Shown here: in pieces, positions 42,618 to 53,214 of the stretch
Layout: each line of letters begins with the position of its first letter
Position numbering within the stretch: the first letter of the stretch is position 1
Virus record (IMG/VR): IMGVR_UViG_3300009181_000066
Location: 1 to 64,000 of that record
Length of the DNA stretch: 64,000 bases
Direction: 5' to 3' (one strand)
DNA from: a virus
Made by a program: the position numbers and the translations under genes
Notes under the pieces: generated by a model
The model's database searches: none
What the model saw: the letters and a program-made list of their open reading frames with translations, nothing else
Told to the model about the DNA's origin: nothing

Positions 42618-44453
42618 ATGGCAAAAAAAATATCATATACTGAAAGGGAATTTGTTGGATTAAGACAAGATTTAATTAATTTTACTCAGCAGTACTATCC
42701 AGAATTAGTACAAAATTTTAACGATGCTTCAATATTTTCGGTATTGATGGATTTAAATGCCGCCATTGGGGATAACCTACATTATCATATAGATAGAAGC
42801 ATCCAAGAAACGGTATTACAATATGCTCAGCAAAGATCTTCAATATATAATATAGCAAGAACGTATGGTTTAAAAATACCGGGTTATAGACCTTCGGTAA
42901 CTATTTTAAATCTTTCTATTACTGTTCCGGTATATAATGATTCGGATGATACAAGATATTTGGGGGTGTTAAGAGCTGGATCTCAGTTTTTCGGTGCAGG
43001 GACTGTATTTGAAAACCTTTATGATATTGATTTTTCTTCTGAATATAGTGCGTTAGGGTTTCAAAATAGAACAAAAATACCCCTTAAAAATTCATCCAAT
43101 ACTACATATGCATATACCATAACGAAACAAGAAGTGGTAGTAAATGGGACTACAAAAATATTTAAAAAACCAATAAACCCTGCAGATGTAGTTCCGTTTT
43201 ACAATGTATTTTTACCGGAAAGAAATGTTTTAAGTGTTACGTCAATAATACAAAAAGATGGGACTAATTACTCAACAGTTCCGAATTATGGTGAGTTTAT
43301 TACGTCAACGAACAAATGGTATGAGGTGGATGCTTTAGCGCAGGATACTATATTTATTGAAGATCCGACAAAACCTATTGATTCTACGGGAGTAAAAACA
43401 GGTAGGTATATAAAAACGGACACACGTTTTATTACTGAATATACGCCGGAAGGGTTTTTAAAAGTGCAATTTGGTGGAGGAACAACTACACCAAATGAGC
43501 AATTAAAAGAGTTTACTAAAGTTGGTATCCCATTAAGTGTACAAAATTTTCAAAATAACATTGGACTTGGATTAACCGTAAACCCAAATACTACTATTTT
43601 TATACAATATAGAGTTGGCGGTGGATTAGCGTCTAATGTTGGTGTTGGGGCAATAAACCAAGTTGGTACTATTGATTTTTCTGTAAATGGTCCGTCTAAC
43701 ACTGAAAATCAAAAAGTAATACAATCATTATCTGTCACAAATGTTACCGCAGCAATTGGTGGGTCAAATCCGCCGACCGTTGAAGAAGTACGTAATATGG
43801 TATCATTTAACTTTGCGGCACAAAAAAGAGCGGTCACTTTAAATGATTATAAATCAATTATAGATACGATGCCTGGTAAATTTGGTGCTCCATCTAAAGT
43901 TGCGATATCTGAAAAGGATAATAAAATTGCAGTTAAAGTTTTATCATTAGACACAAATAAAAAATTAACACAAACCGTTTCTAATAATTTAATTAGTAAT
44001 ATTGCGATATACCTCTCAAATTATAGAATGATAAATGATTATGTATCGGTTGAGGTGGCAAAAGTCATTGACTTGGAATTTGAATTTTCTGTTGTATTGG
44101 AGGGTGGGGTAAATCAAGGACAAGTAATAACTCAAATAATAAATTCTGTTTCAGATTATATGCAACCTAACAATAGAGAAATGGGACAGAACCTAAATGT
44201 TTCTGACATCAGACGATTAGTTCAGGATGTTTCCGGGGTATTGACACTTGCAAATTTAAACATATATAATAAAGTCGGTGGTCAGTACTCGTCATCAGAA
44301 ACATCCCAAAGATACATTGATCCTGAAACAAAACAAATAGAAATCATAGACGAGACAATATTTGCGGAACCCGATCAAATTTATCAAATAAGGTTTGATA
44401 ATGTTGATATTAAAGTAAGGGTTAAAAATCTAAATACTGTAGACTTCTCCTAA
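42618..44453 (+). CDS. 6: baseplate wedge protein gp6 (baseplate J-like)
   Basis: 611 aa (T4 gp6 is 660 aa). The N-terminal helical region with YPELVQNFNDASIFSVLMDL and AAIGDNLHYHIDRSIQE is typical, as is AARTYG-like NIARTYGLKIPGYRPSV. The baseplate-J part follows, with TVEEVRNMVSFNFAAQKRAV and LNDYKSIIDTMPGKFGAPSK, then a C-terminal dimerisation part (NVSDIRRLVQDVSGV). It forms the iris-like ring around the hub. It follows gp25 by 3 nt and precedes the 1,659-aa protein. Confidence 0.92.
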   Translation: MAKKISYTEREFVGLRQDLINFTQQYYPELVQNFNDASIFSVLMDLNAAIGDNLHYHIDRSIQETVLQYAQQRSSIYNIARTYGLKIPGYRPSVTILNLSITVPVYNDSDDTRYLGVLRAGSQFFGAGTVFENLYDIDFSSEYSALGFQNRTKIPLKNSSNTTYAYTITKQEVVVNGTTKIFKKPINPADVVPFYNVFLPERNVLSVTSIIQKDGTNYSTVPNYGEFITSTNKWYEVDALAQDTIFIEDPTKPIDSTGVKTGRYIKTDTRFITEYTPEGFLKVQFGGGTTTPNEQLKEFTKVGIPLSVQNFQNNIGLGLTVNPNTTIFIQYRVGGGLASNVGVGAINQVGTIDFSVNGPSNTENQKVIQSLSVTNVTAAIGGSNPPTVEEVRNMVSFNFAAQKRAVTLNDYKSIIDTMPGKFGAPSKVAISEKDNKIAVKVLSLDTNKKLTQTVSNNLISNIAIYLSNYRMINDYVSVEVAKVIDLEFEFSVVLEGGVNQGQVITQIINSVSDYMQPNNREMGQNLNVSDIRRLVQDVSGVLTLANLNIYNKVGGQYSSSETSQRYIDPETKQIEIIDETIFAEPDQIYQIRFDNVDIKVRVKNLNTVDFS

Positions 44454-44504
44454 CTATCTTTATTTTGGATTAATATTATTTATCTTTAAAAATAGGATCA
44501 TAAC

Positions 44505-44512
44505 TATTTATT
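44505..44512 (+). promoter_or_regulatory. TATTTATT variant late box
   Basis: TATTTATT preceded by AAC, 12 nt before the ATG at 44525. Confidence 0.4.
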
Positions 44513-44524
44513 TTAAAAGATTTA

Positions 44525-47500
44525 ATGAGCAAAAGTTATAGGCTTAGAACCAAACCGGGAATAGACCAAAATATTAGAATAAACATAAATCAAGATTTTG
44601 ATTTTCTTGAAATTTTGTCTTTAAAATTAAGGCAAGAAGACGTTTACACAAGATTTTGTGCGGATTATGGGGTTGTTGCCGGTAGAGTTGTGGCTAATGG
44701 AGGTTTTGGTATACCTAATGCGAACGTATCTATCTTTGTGCCTTTAAGTGATATTGATGAAAATGATCCCGTAATATCCACTTTATATCCTTATAAATTT
44801 TTAGATCAAAAAAACGAAGATGGTTATAGATATAATCTTCTTCCTTATGTTAGTGAATATAACGGACACACACCAACAGGGACATTTCCATCAAGAGAAG
44901 ATGTTTTAACACGTAAGGAGGTTTTAGAATTATACGAAAAATATTATAAATACACCGTTAAAACAAATGATAGTGGTGATTTTATGATTGTTGGTGTACC
45001 ATTAGGGAATCAAAAAATTGTAATAGATTTAGACCTTTCAAATATGGGTTGTTTTTCTTTAAGACCTGCAGATTTAGTTAGAATGGGTAGAGGCGTATCC
45101 GAACAATTTGACGGGCAAAGATTTAAATCCTCTTCTGATTTAGGATCATTACCACAACTTTTTAACACTGCAAAAGATATTGACGTGACTTCATTTTGGG
45201 GTGAAGAAGATATTTGTACTGTTGGAATTACAAGGGTGGATTTTGATCTAAGAGACTACAATATTGATATTAAACCTCAGGCAACATTTATGGGGTCAAT
45301 CTTTTCAACTTCGGATGAGGATTATTTAAAAACTAATTGTAAACCTAAAAAAGATTCCGGTAATTTATGTGATTTAGTTGCAGGTCCTGGTAGGATTTTA
45401 GCGATTAGACAAACTAAAGATTATGATATTGATGGGAGACCCGTTTTAGAGCAATACAATTTAGAAAACGGAGGGAATGTAATTGACGAAAATGGGGCGT
45501 GGTTAGTAGAAGTACCAATGAACCTTGATTACGTGGTGACAAATGAATTTGGAGATCAAGTTTTATCAAATGATCCGTCCGTTGGAATACCAACAAAAGG
45601 AAAATATAGATTTAGAATACAATACCAAAATGAAGATGGTTTAAATAATGATATATTAAGGGCTGATTATTTAGTACCTAATGTAAAAGAATGGGGATGG
45701 ACTGGAATTAATCCTCCTGTTGGATCTACAGAACAATTAAAATCCTATGCGTTTAGTTTAGATTGGAATGATTATGGGGACACTACGACCGCTAATGGTA
45801 TACAAATGATAAATGAGGCGATAAAGTGTGAAGATAGGTTTTATGAGTTTAATTATAATAAAGTTTATACTATTGCAAATTTCTTTGATAGATGGAAATG
45901 GGGGTATAATAGAAGTAGACATTTAGGGATTAAAGAGATCACCGACAGAAGTTGTTCAACCACAAATAATCGTTTTCCGGTAAATGATGGGGTTAGGGAC
46001 TTTGATTTTAATTTTTTCCTTTTTAATTTAATGGTTACCATTTTTACACCTGTATTTTTGGTATTAGTGCCGGTTTTACACGTACTTGCTAAACTTTGGC
46101 CGGTAGTTAAATTTGCAATTGCGATTGCTCTACCTATATATATTGGTATTGTTGTTTTGAGTTGGGGCCTTTCCGCCGGGGCATCAGCACTCACTCCGTG
46201 GGTTGCTGCAGTATATTTACTTGTGGCAGCATTAACAGGAGCATTTCTAACATGGTATATCATTAAAGTTGCTCCATTTTTTCTTAAATTTAATTTTAAA
46301 GGACTCACATTACCTATGATATCTTATCCCGATTGCGAGGCGTGTGCTTGTGAAATCCCTGATTTGGGGATGGATGAGGTAGAAACTACAGGATTTGGTG
46401 GTAGTGGTACTAATCTAGGAATTAAAATTGGTAAATATGAAATAAATTCTAGAACAAGTGGAAGTATTTTATCAGACACAAATTCTAATTTATTTTGGGA
46501 TGGGATACCCAATACTAATTTATGTAATATAGATGATAGTGATAATCAAGTATTAGAAGGAGGTTATCCTACTTATTTTTGTTATATTGATCCGGATAGT
46601 TATGGTGGAAGTACTAATAAACAAAATAATAAATATCAAGCAGATAGTTATGGTATACGTTATGGGATTGCGGGTTATCCGACACCTCCAGAGATTGGTA
46701 TGCCTGTCGTCACTAAATTTTCTAACAAAAAATATATTCCAAATACGGACATCACTTATTCTCAGTCATTAAATTTAGCCAATTTAAGAGTTAGATATTT
46801 TGATAGTAGTGCACCGAATAGGATTAAAACAACAATAAATGCAACTAATCCACCTGTTTTTGATAATGTTTTAATATTGATGGTGGATCCTAATACGTAC
46901 TCAACAATACCTGCAGGAACACTATTAAGTTTTACTAATCCAAATTCAGTTATAGACACTAACCTTACAGGGGCAACAAATGAAAATCAGTTTGGGTCTA
47001 ATGCGGTGACAGGAACGTCATTTACCTCACTTACCTCAACCAATATAACATATATTGATCCTGTAACTTTAAACCCTCAGAGTGTTAACGTTTTTATATC
47101 AGGAAATACTACAGAAAAAGAGTACAAGTTTAAAACAGGTATTGAATATTTTCAAGTGGTCACTGGTATGACAATGTATGATGCAGATTTAATCACTTCA
47201 GGGATTAAAATAAGTACTAACCCTGACCCTGCAACTCATTACGACACTACGTCACTTTTAAGAAAATATATATTAAATAAATTACAGAATATAACATATG
47301 AAGATAATTCTAATGTGGGTGATAGTGGAGATATAAGGACAGAATTAATTAACCCATTAACTGTAAATGGGGATAGTTGGCAAAACCAAGAACTGATTTT
47401 TTTGGTTAGGGGTGTTGACCCTTTTAGTGATAAACAAAACATTGAGTATGATTTGTCATTGATTTTTGGTTATGGACTTGGATCGGGACCTAAAGTAAGT

Positions 47501-49504
47501 GGGGAATATTATCTTAATATTCCGATACAATCTAATTCAGGTTCGGGAACTTGGTATAATGATAAAAAAACACCTGAACCGCACAATTTACCTTATAGTA
47601 CGTCGAAGTTGTATCATAGACCATTTAATTTTCAAGTTGATGGTACACAATTTAGTTCAGTAACTTCAACATCTATTAGATATTATTCTTCATTAGATAA
47701 GTCAATACCCGCAGGATATGCACCTAATGGGGGTAATAATATTGGATTCTACACGAATGGGGGTATAATAAATGATAACGGTAACTCAAACCAAAAAATA
47801 AGATTCTATTCTTCATCATATCAGGGAATAGTTGAGGGAGGGGCTTTGATGGCTAGTACCCAACCAACACCAACAACAATTAATGCTCTTAGTAATTATA
47901 ATGGTAGAATATATAGTCCGGCGTATCATATAACTACTGGGTCGTTAAGCTTTACAATACCTTCAGGTGCAAACCCTAAATTAGTTTTAAGATCAGATAG
48001 GTTACCAACATCTGATAAAACGCAATCATATGGGTCTATGTCTATGTTATTACATCAAAATGATAATTTTGCAATATATACTTATAATGAAGGTGCGGGG
48101 ATGTCATCATTTGCCATGCAACTTACGGATACATCTAATAACGCAAAAGATTTTGGAGGAGATGTTTCTGGACAAACAAGTAGCGTACTTTCAACATTTG
48201 ATTGTGAGGGTATGGTTCCGTTAAAATGTTATAGAAGTGTTCCGGCAACCAATAGTTTTGTGGTTGATCCTTTATGTGGAGATAACCAAGACCCTACTAG
48301 AGTAAAATCTGGTTGTTATTTGTTTATACAAAAACCATATATTAAAGGAATACTTAAAGATTATGAAAATTTTGCAGAATGGAAGGCTAGGTTTAGAATG
48401 ATGTATGGTGCATGTCAAGGAGTATTTTCACACGTTTTTCAAAACAACTGGATTAATGGGTCATTATATATGTTCTCATTTAAAAAACAAACAATTTTCT
48501 CAAAAAGTGGTGAACCTAAAAAATATAAATATTGTGGCACATATGAAAGTGGTTATAGACCAGGACAGGGACCTATTTTTTATACTTCAGGAAGTACAAA
48601 CTCATTCTTTTATCGTTCAACACCTTATAATGGCACAGAGTTTGTCGGTCAAAAACCTTTAGAGTCGTCATATTTAAATTCTCAACCCGTACCTGTTGAT
48701 TTTGGAGGAACTAATGATGAAAATATATTGTTCCCAACCACTATTATGGATTTAGGACCTAGAGATGAGTTTACAAAAGAAATATGTTTTAACCCTCAAT
48801 TTGAAGGATATTTAGTAGATACTGTAAGATCTACCTCATATAATGATACGTCTGATCTTTTACAGCTATTTATTGTTTCTCGTTTAATAAATACCAACTT
48901 TTTAAGTCAAATTGTTGGTTATGGTGATGCATCTATAAATAGATTATTTTCTAGAACTGAAGATAGAATGGATGGTGATGTGGTACAAATGTTTAGTATT
49001 AATTCTGAGTATGGTGTGAATGGTTTCAGTGAAGATGAATATGATGGTGTTGGTGATATTTATATTGCAACAACAGGTCCGGCGACTATGGGTGTTTTCT
49101 TTTCATCAACAACAGCAAATAGACAATTATTATCACCTGGAAAAACAAGTTATACGACGTTTGGTTATCCTAAAACACAAGTTGTTCCTATGTATAAATG
49201 GGAAAGTAAAACTCAAAATACTATTTTTGGTAGTGATAAAAATGATTGGTATACACAAGGTCCTTTTTATAAACAACCATACCAATCTATGGATTTTACG
49301 CAAACAGATTATTTTAAACCAGGAAATGGAGAAAAATTAGGATACATTTATAGTAGAGATTCTTTATTGAATATTACCACAGGATGGCCAAATGGTCAAA
49401 ATACGAGATATGTGGTTGGTGCTCCTTATCATTTTTATTTTGGATTAAAAAAAGGACAAAGTGCGGTAAATAGGTACATAACTAAATATATTTTTAATCA
49501 GTAG
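44525..49504 (+). CDS. very large baseplate/tail protein with hydrophobic, membrane-like segments
   Basis: 1,659 aa. It stands in the position of T4 gp7 (after gp6) but I cannot prove homology. Residues about 50-75 (GRVVANGGFGIPNANVSIFV) resemble a carboxypeptidase-regulatory-like beta domain, resumed by DSGDFMIVGVPLGNQKIVID. Residues about 491-592 contain three long hydrophobic segments: FLFNLMVTIFTPVFLVLV, FAIAIALPIYIGIVVLSW and AAVYLLVAALTGAFLTWYII. They are directly followed by a Cys cluster (DCEACACEIPD). The rest is Ser/Thr/Asn/Gly-rich beta structure. Membrane-like helices are unexpected in a wedge protein, so it may insert into the host envelope on injection, or those helices may pack inside the virion. 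Confidence 0.55.
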   Translation: MSKSYRLRTKPGIDQNIRININQDFDFLEILSLKLRQEDVYTRFCADYGVVAGRVVANGGFGIPNANVSIFVPLSDIDENDPVISTLYPYKFLDQKNEDGYRYNLLPYVSEYNGHTPTGTFPSREDVLTRKEVLELYEKYYKYTVKTNDSGDFMIVGVPLGNQKIVIDLDLSNMGCFSLRPADLVRMGRGVSEQFDGQRFKSSSDLGSLPQLFNTAKDIDVTSFWGEEDICTVGITRVDFDLRDYNIDIKPQATFMGSIFSTSDEDYLKTNCKPKKDSGNLCDLVAGPGRILAIRQTKDYDIDGRPVLEQYNLENGGNVIDENGAWLVEVPMNLDYVVTNEFGDQVLSNDPSVGIPTKGKYRFRIQYQNEDGLNNDILRADYLVPNVKEWGWTGINPPVGSTEQLKSYAFSLDWNDYGDTTTANGIQMINEAIKCEDRFYEFNYNKVYTIANFFDRWKWGYNRSRHLGIKEITDRSCSTTNNRFPVNDGVRDFDFNFFLFNLMVTIFTPVFLVLVPVLHVLAKLWPVVKFAIAIALPIYIGIVVLSWGLSAGASALTPWVAAVYLLVAALTGAFLTWYIIKVAPFFLKFNFKGLTLPMISYPDCEACACEIPDLGMDEVETTGFGGSGTNLGIKIGKYEINSRTSGSILSDTNSNLFWDGIPNTNLCNIDDSDNQVLEGGYPTYFCYIDPDSYGGSTNKQNNKYQADSYGIRYGIAGYPTPPEIGMPVVTKFSNKKYIPNTDITYSQSLNLANLRVRYFDSSAPNRIKTTINATNPPVFDNVLILMVDPNTYSTIPAGTLLSFTNPNSVIDTNLTGATNENQFGSNAVTGTSFTSLTSTNITYIDPVTLNPQSVNVFISGNTTEKEYKFKTGIEYFQVVTGMTMYDADLITSGIKISTNPDPATHYDTTSLLRKYILNKLQNITYEDNSNVGDSGDIRTELINPLTVNGDSWQNQELIFLVRGVDPFSDKQNIEYDLSLIFGYGLGSGPKVSGEYYLNIPIQSNSGSGTWYNDKKTPEPHNLPYSTSKLYHRPFNFQVDGTQFSSVTSTSIRYYSSLDKSIPAGYAPNGGNNIGFYTNGGIINDNGNSNQKIRFYSSSYQGIVEGGALMASTQPTPTTINALSNYNGRIYSPAYHITTGSLSFTIPSGANPKLVLRSDRLPTSDKTQSYGSMSMLLHQNDNFAIYTYNEGAGMSSFAMQLTDTSNNAKDFGGDVSGQTSSVLSTFDCEGMVPLKCYRSVPATNSFVVDPLCGDNQDPTRVKSGCYLFIQKPYIKGILKDYENFAEWKARFRMMYGACQGVFSHVFQNNWINGSLYMFSFKKQTIFSKSGEPKKYKYCGTYESGYRPGQGPIFYTSGSTNSFFYRSTPYNGTEFVGQKPLESSYLNSQPVPVDFGGTNDENILFPTTIMDLGPRDEFTKEICFNPQFEGYLVDTVRSTSYNDTSDLLQLFIVSRLINTNFLSQIVGYGDASINRLFSRTEDRMDGDVVQMFSINSEYGVNGFSEDEYDGVGDIYIATTGPATMGVFFSSTTANRQLLSPGKTSYTTFGYPKTQVVPMYKWESKTQNTIFGSDKNDWYTQGPFYKQPYQSMDFTQTDYFKPGNGEKLGYIYSRDSLLNITTGWPNGQNTRYVVGAPYHFYFGLKKGQSAVNRYITKYIFNQ

Positions 49505-49506
49505 TA

Positions 49507-51222
49507 ATGAGTCAAGAAAGTGAAATAAGAATTGTTTTAGGATCAAAAAGAAATGCTGTCACATCAAATAAAGATGTGCAAATTCAAGTACCTTTATTTG
49601 GTGATAGAAATTCATATACTGAAAATGATAGAAATATTCTTATAAATTTACAAGAAAGATTTAATGAAGAAAGACAAAAAAGTGATACTTTTAGACTATC
49701 AGGTAAAATTATAAACATATTTGATAATACGTTAAGTGGAAAAACTGATTACGTCCCGTTTAAAAATAACTTGTATTATTTAAACCCTGAAGAATCTATA
49801 ACAACAAATGTTTGGAAAGGTTATCCACAGTATAGTGAGTTTACTTTTGGTAGAACAGAAGGGATTCAAGGTCATATACCATTTGTGGCAAAAAGTGCAA
49901 ACACATATAATTGGACTGTTTACGCGTCGTACGCGTATTCTAGTAGTACTGCTCAAACAATGTCATATACAGATGAAATTAGAGGAGTGACTATAAATAA
50001 TTTTTTATGCTCTGATGGTATTCCTTTTGTGATGAAAAAAGGTAAATACAATGGTAAAAATGTAGTATATGTTTATTGTGGTGCTAATCATAATTTAAAT
50101 GAGGGTGAATGGGTTGAGTTGTCAACACCTATAAATGGTAAAAAAGTATTTAAAGTACTTGGGTTAGGTGACGGATCTTATGAGTCTGAAGAAAAAGTTT
50201 TTTACTTTTTTAATTTAAAGTTTTTAAATACTGAAGTGTTTGATGGAAAAAATGGGACACTTAAAAGAGTGATTAATATACAAAATAGTGGGGAAACAAA
50301 ATCTAGATATTATGTTAGATTACATAAAATTTTAACAAACGTTAACGATGTAAACATTAAAAAAATTGCATTTGAAAACAACCCATTCGGAGTAAAAAAG
50401 AAATTAGAATATTCGGGATTAACCCCAAATCAGATACAAAGAGTTTCAATCAAAGAGGATTCTCAATCCTTTTCTTTTAGTTTTGATAAAGATATACATA
50501 TTAATACATTAGTTGACAATAATGGAAAACCAGTTACTGAACTATTTGTGACCGTATTAAACAAAGGTTATATGGGTTGGTTCAATAATCCTGGCATTCA
50601 TCAAACGGCAATTGACATTGGGTGGGGATTTAATTTTTTAAAAAATAGTATAGATAATTGGTGGAACAGAACATCGGTGGTTAATAAAGATAATAGTATT
50701 TTAAATGGTAATTACCAGTATAATGGTGAAACTTTTTATTATAATAAAGATTTAAAAATAGGTAATGTTATTAAAGGCGATTTTTGTGAATATAACGATA
50801 TTGAACAAAAAGAATATGTAATATCAAAACTATATCATAAATATTCGTTTAATCGACAGTTATTTTTAGATAATTCAACAAGGGCATTACCTGCGGGATA
50901 TTGTTACATACCTCATCATTCTATACCGGTAAGAGTTTTTAGTGATTATATAGAAAGTTTTTCACAAGGTAATTCTTCTGGGTTACCTATTGTCGGATTA
51001 CCAAATTATGCGTGGTATTCAGAATATGAAAATAATTGGTTTTGGAGAGATATATATGATTATGGTTTTGTGGATCCTGAAAACAGAGGACTTGATATAC
51101 CATTTACCAATGGTGCTCATTACCCGTTTAAATTAATAACTTTTTTACAAACACCAATAAAACGAACAACATACGTTGAAACCACACAAATAAACGGAGC
51201 TATTTTTGACAATTGTGAGTAG
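49507..51222 (+). CDS. putative baseplate/tail structural protein
   Basis: 571 aa, starting 2 nt after the previous stop. The N-terminus (EIRIVLGSKRNAVTSNKDVQ) leads into beta-rich sequence with many Tyr, Asn and Gly. A Trp-rich region follows (MGWFNNPGIHQ, GWGFNFLKNSIDNWWNRTS). The C-terminal part (AGYCYIPHHSIPVRVFSDYI, then AWYSEYENNWFWRDIYDYGF) has the look of a conserved baseplate domain. I recognise no family. Its place in an unbroken run of tail genes supports a wedge or peripheral baseplate role. Confidence 0.5.
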   Translation: MSQESEIRIVLGSKRNAVTSNKDVQIQVPLFGDRNSYTENDRNILINLQERFNEERQKSDTFRLSGKIINIFDNTLSGKTDYVPFKNNLYYLNPEESITTNVWKGYPQYSEFTFGRTEGIQGHIPFVAKSANTYNWTVYASYAYSSSTAQTMSYTDEIRGVTINNFLCSDGIPFVMKKGKYNGKNVVYVYCGANHNLNEGEWVELSTPINGKKVFKVLGLGDGSYESEEKVFYFFNLKFLNTEVFDGKNGTLKRVINIQNSGETKSRYYVRLHKILTNVNDVNIKKIAFENNPFGVKKKLEYSGLTPNQIQRVSIKEDSQSFSFSFDKDIHINTLVDNNGKPVTELFVTVLNKGYMGWFNNPGIHQTAIDIGWGFNFLKNSIDNWWNRTSVVNKDNSILNGNYQYNGETFYYNKDLKIGNVIKGDFCEYNDIEQKEYVISKLYHKYSFNRQLFLDNSTRALPAGYCYIPHHSIPVRVFSDYIESFSQGNSSGLPIVGLPNYAWYSEYENNWFWRDIYDYGFVDPENRGLDIPFTNGAHYPFKLITFLQTPIKRTTYVETTQINGAIFDNCE

Positions 51223-52051
51223 TAATTATTATAGATATAAAATTGACATAATACCGACCGATGGGTATATTGATATACCTGTGCAAATAACATTTGATAA
51301 TTTAGGTAGGGATGATGGATTAAAACAATATGAAGAAAATGTAATAGAGGAAGTTATCAATCCCATTTCTGATTTTGAAACCACAAGTTTTGCACATGCT
51401 ACGTGGGGATCGGCAAACGAAACGAGTATAAATTATGAGTTTTATTTTTATAATGGAGGTGACCCATCAACAGTTACCGCAACAACGGATAGTTCAAGTT
51501 GGGTTGTGGATTATGAGGCTGCGGATTTTACAGATTCTGAAATATATTATTTTGCGAATTCTTTTAAAGGTAGTTTTTTTAAACTTGATTTCTATGATAC
51601 AAAGGACACGGCAAATCAAAAAATATTTTTTAGTGTTATCTTACCAACACAACAAGGTGTGATGGAGGATGGATTTATAGGGCCAACAGTAAACCAAACA
51701 CCTGTAAAGGTTAAAAGACCAAAATACATTTTAGATTATGTGGGTGCCGATAAAGAGGGGTTTTTTATTTATTGGTTAAAAAATCAATCATATGTTGACC
51801 AAACGGAATATTATGTTAGTGCAAAATTTTTTAATGCAAAAACAGGACAATTTGTTAGGTTGATGAATAAGTCACAAGGTAATATATTGGAAAAATTTAA
51901 TTTTAACAAATCAAGGTTATTTTATTATAAGTGTATTTTAGATTACAATACCTATGAATATAAATTTTATAAAGAAAATAATTTAGGAGGACTAACAAGA
52001 GTAGGTACAACGTTAAGTCCGATAAAGTGGTATGAATATGTTAACCCGTAA
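51215..52051 (+). CDS. putative tail structural protein
   Basis: 278 aa from the GTG at 51215, which overlaps the previous stop by 8 nt (GTGAGTAG). A TTG at 51206 would add three residues; there is no nearby ATG. It is beta-rich, with YYRYKIDIIPTDGYIDIPVQ at the start, an insert with SWVVDYEAADFTDSEIYYFA, and a C-terminal part with KRPKYILDYVGADKEGFFIY. I recognise no family. The stop shares a base with the next ATG (TAATG), so it is translated in a chain with its neighbours. A baseplate or fibre-attachment role is likely from context. Confidence 0.5.
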   Translation: MSSNYYRYKIDIIPTDGYIDIPVQITFDNLGRDDGLKQYEENVIEEVINPISDFETTSFAHATWGSANETSINYEFYFYNGGDPSTVTATTDSSSWVVDYEAADFTDSEIYYFANSFKGSFFKLDFYDTKDTANQKIFFSVILPTQQGVMEDGFIGPTVNQTPVKVKRPKYILDYVGADKEGFFIYWLKNQSYVDQTEYYVSAKFFNAKTGQFVRLMNKSQGNILEKFNFNKSRLFYYKCILDYNTYEYKFYKENNLGGLTRVGTTLSPIKWYEYVNP

Positions 52052-53181
52052 TGGATGCAATAAAATATTCCATAGTTATATCTCCTGAAAATGTCTCGGA
52101 AGATATAAGATTTTACCCATATAGTGGTTCCTACTATACTGAGTCTTGCGGAATCCCGACAGAAGAAAATAAAACTTACAATTTTGGGTTATATTCTGAT
52201 TTTACAAGTGTTTTAAGTGGAGGTACTAATGGTACGTCATTATTAACTGGGTTAACTGTTCCTATACTTTTTACACAATCTATTAATGATTTAGGTTATT
52301 ATTCAGAATTTGATGGATTTATTTTACAAAAAAATGTTGTAACTAATTTTTTATACTCTGGAGATGTTACAAACATTTATGAAGTTACTTTATACAATAC
52401 ATCCGGAAGTCAATATATGTCATTTTTAAAGTTATCTTCATATCAAGTAGATTGGGGAGATGGATCTCAACCGGATAATTTAACGTTTACAAATCAGACT
52501 GCGACCCATTTATACCCTAATGTACCGTCAGGGTATACAATTAGCTTAAAACAAACAAATCCCTGGGGAACCACTACCATAAGTAAAAAAATATCATTAC
52601 CAAACACCGGTGTAACTGTTAATAATTTAAATGGTGAGATATTTTTTACTCCACAAGGGGGTAGTTGGTCCGGAATCCCATTAAGTTATGAATATATCTA
52701 TAGTGGTGATTCGGGTTATGAAATGTCACAATACGTTAGTGAAGAATATACAACAGTACCGTTTGTTATATCTGGATATACCACTTCCAAATTGTCAGAT
52801 TTAAGAAGATATGGGCCGAACCCATACACCATAGGGTATATTCAGTATATTAAAGGAAGACCATTAGGTCAAGTAACTGAAATGACACCTGATTATACCG
52901 CATATACTATAAATGATGTCAATTATTATGATTTAACAGATGGTAGAACATTTTATATTGCCGAATCATCGGGAATAACATATAACGATTTTACATTTTC
53001 AGCGCTTACTAAAGATGAATATTTATTAGATTTTGTTATGGCTCCTGAAATACAGTCTGGGGTTTATATTGAAAGAGGAAAGTATTCGGGATTTGAACCG
53101 CTACAAAGATTAGGTGAGGTTGATAATTTTGGTGATCTTAAAAGGTATGGTTATGGATATTTTAAAATTAATACCACATAA
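52051..53181 (+). CDS. tail protein with a PKD-like domain
   Basis: 376 aa. Around residues 125-185, LSSYQVDWGDGSQPDNLTF is followed by TATHLYPNVPSGYTISL, which is the PKD signature (V-x-W-x-DG...H-x-Y). PKD domains are Ig-like spacers common in surface proteins and phage tails. The first 100 residues resemble no family I know. The C-terminal part has KLSDLRRYGPNPYTIGYIQY and ends with FGDLKRYGYGYFKIN, perhaps a contact region. It overlaps the upstream stop by one base. Confidence 0.6.
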   Translation: MDAIKYSIVISPENVSEDIRFYPYSGSYYTESCGIPTEENKTYNFGLYSDFTSVLSGGTNGTSLLTGLTVPILFTQSINDLGYYSEFDGFILQKNVVTNFLYSGDVTNIYEVTLYNTSGSQYMSFLKLSSYQVDWGDGSQPDNLTFTNQTATHLYPNVPSGYTISLKQTNPWGTTTISKKISLPNTGVTVNNLNGEIFFTPQGGSWSGIPLSYEYIYSGDSGYEMSQYVSEEYTTVPFVISGYTTSKLSDLRRYGPNPYTIGYIQYIKGRPLGQVTEMTPDYTAYTINDVNYYDLTDGRTFYIAESSGITYNDFTFSALTKDEYLLDFVMAPEIQSGVYIERGKYSGFEPLQRLGEVDNFGDLKRYGYGYFKINTT

Positions 53182-53196
53182 AAAATATAGATAAAC

Positions 53197-53204
53197 TATT
53201 TATA
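53197..53204 (+). promoter_or_regulatory. TATTTATA late-promoter-like box
   Basis: An exact TATTTATA, 10 nt before the ATG at 53215. It shares its downstream flank (AAATAAAA) with the box before 61116. Confidence 0.6.
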
Positions 53205-53214
53205 AAATAAAATT

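Noticed and set aside
45865-46308. 147-aa minus-strand ORF inside the 1,659-aa gene
   Set aside because: Antisense to the hydrophobic block; the long open frame follows from biased codons there.
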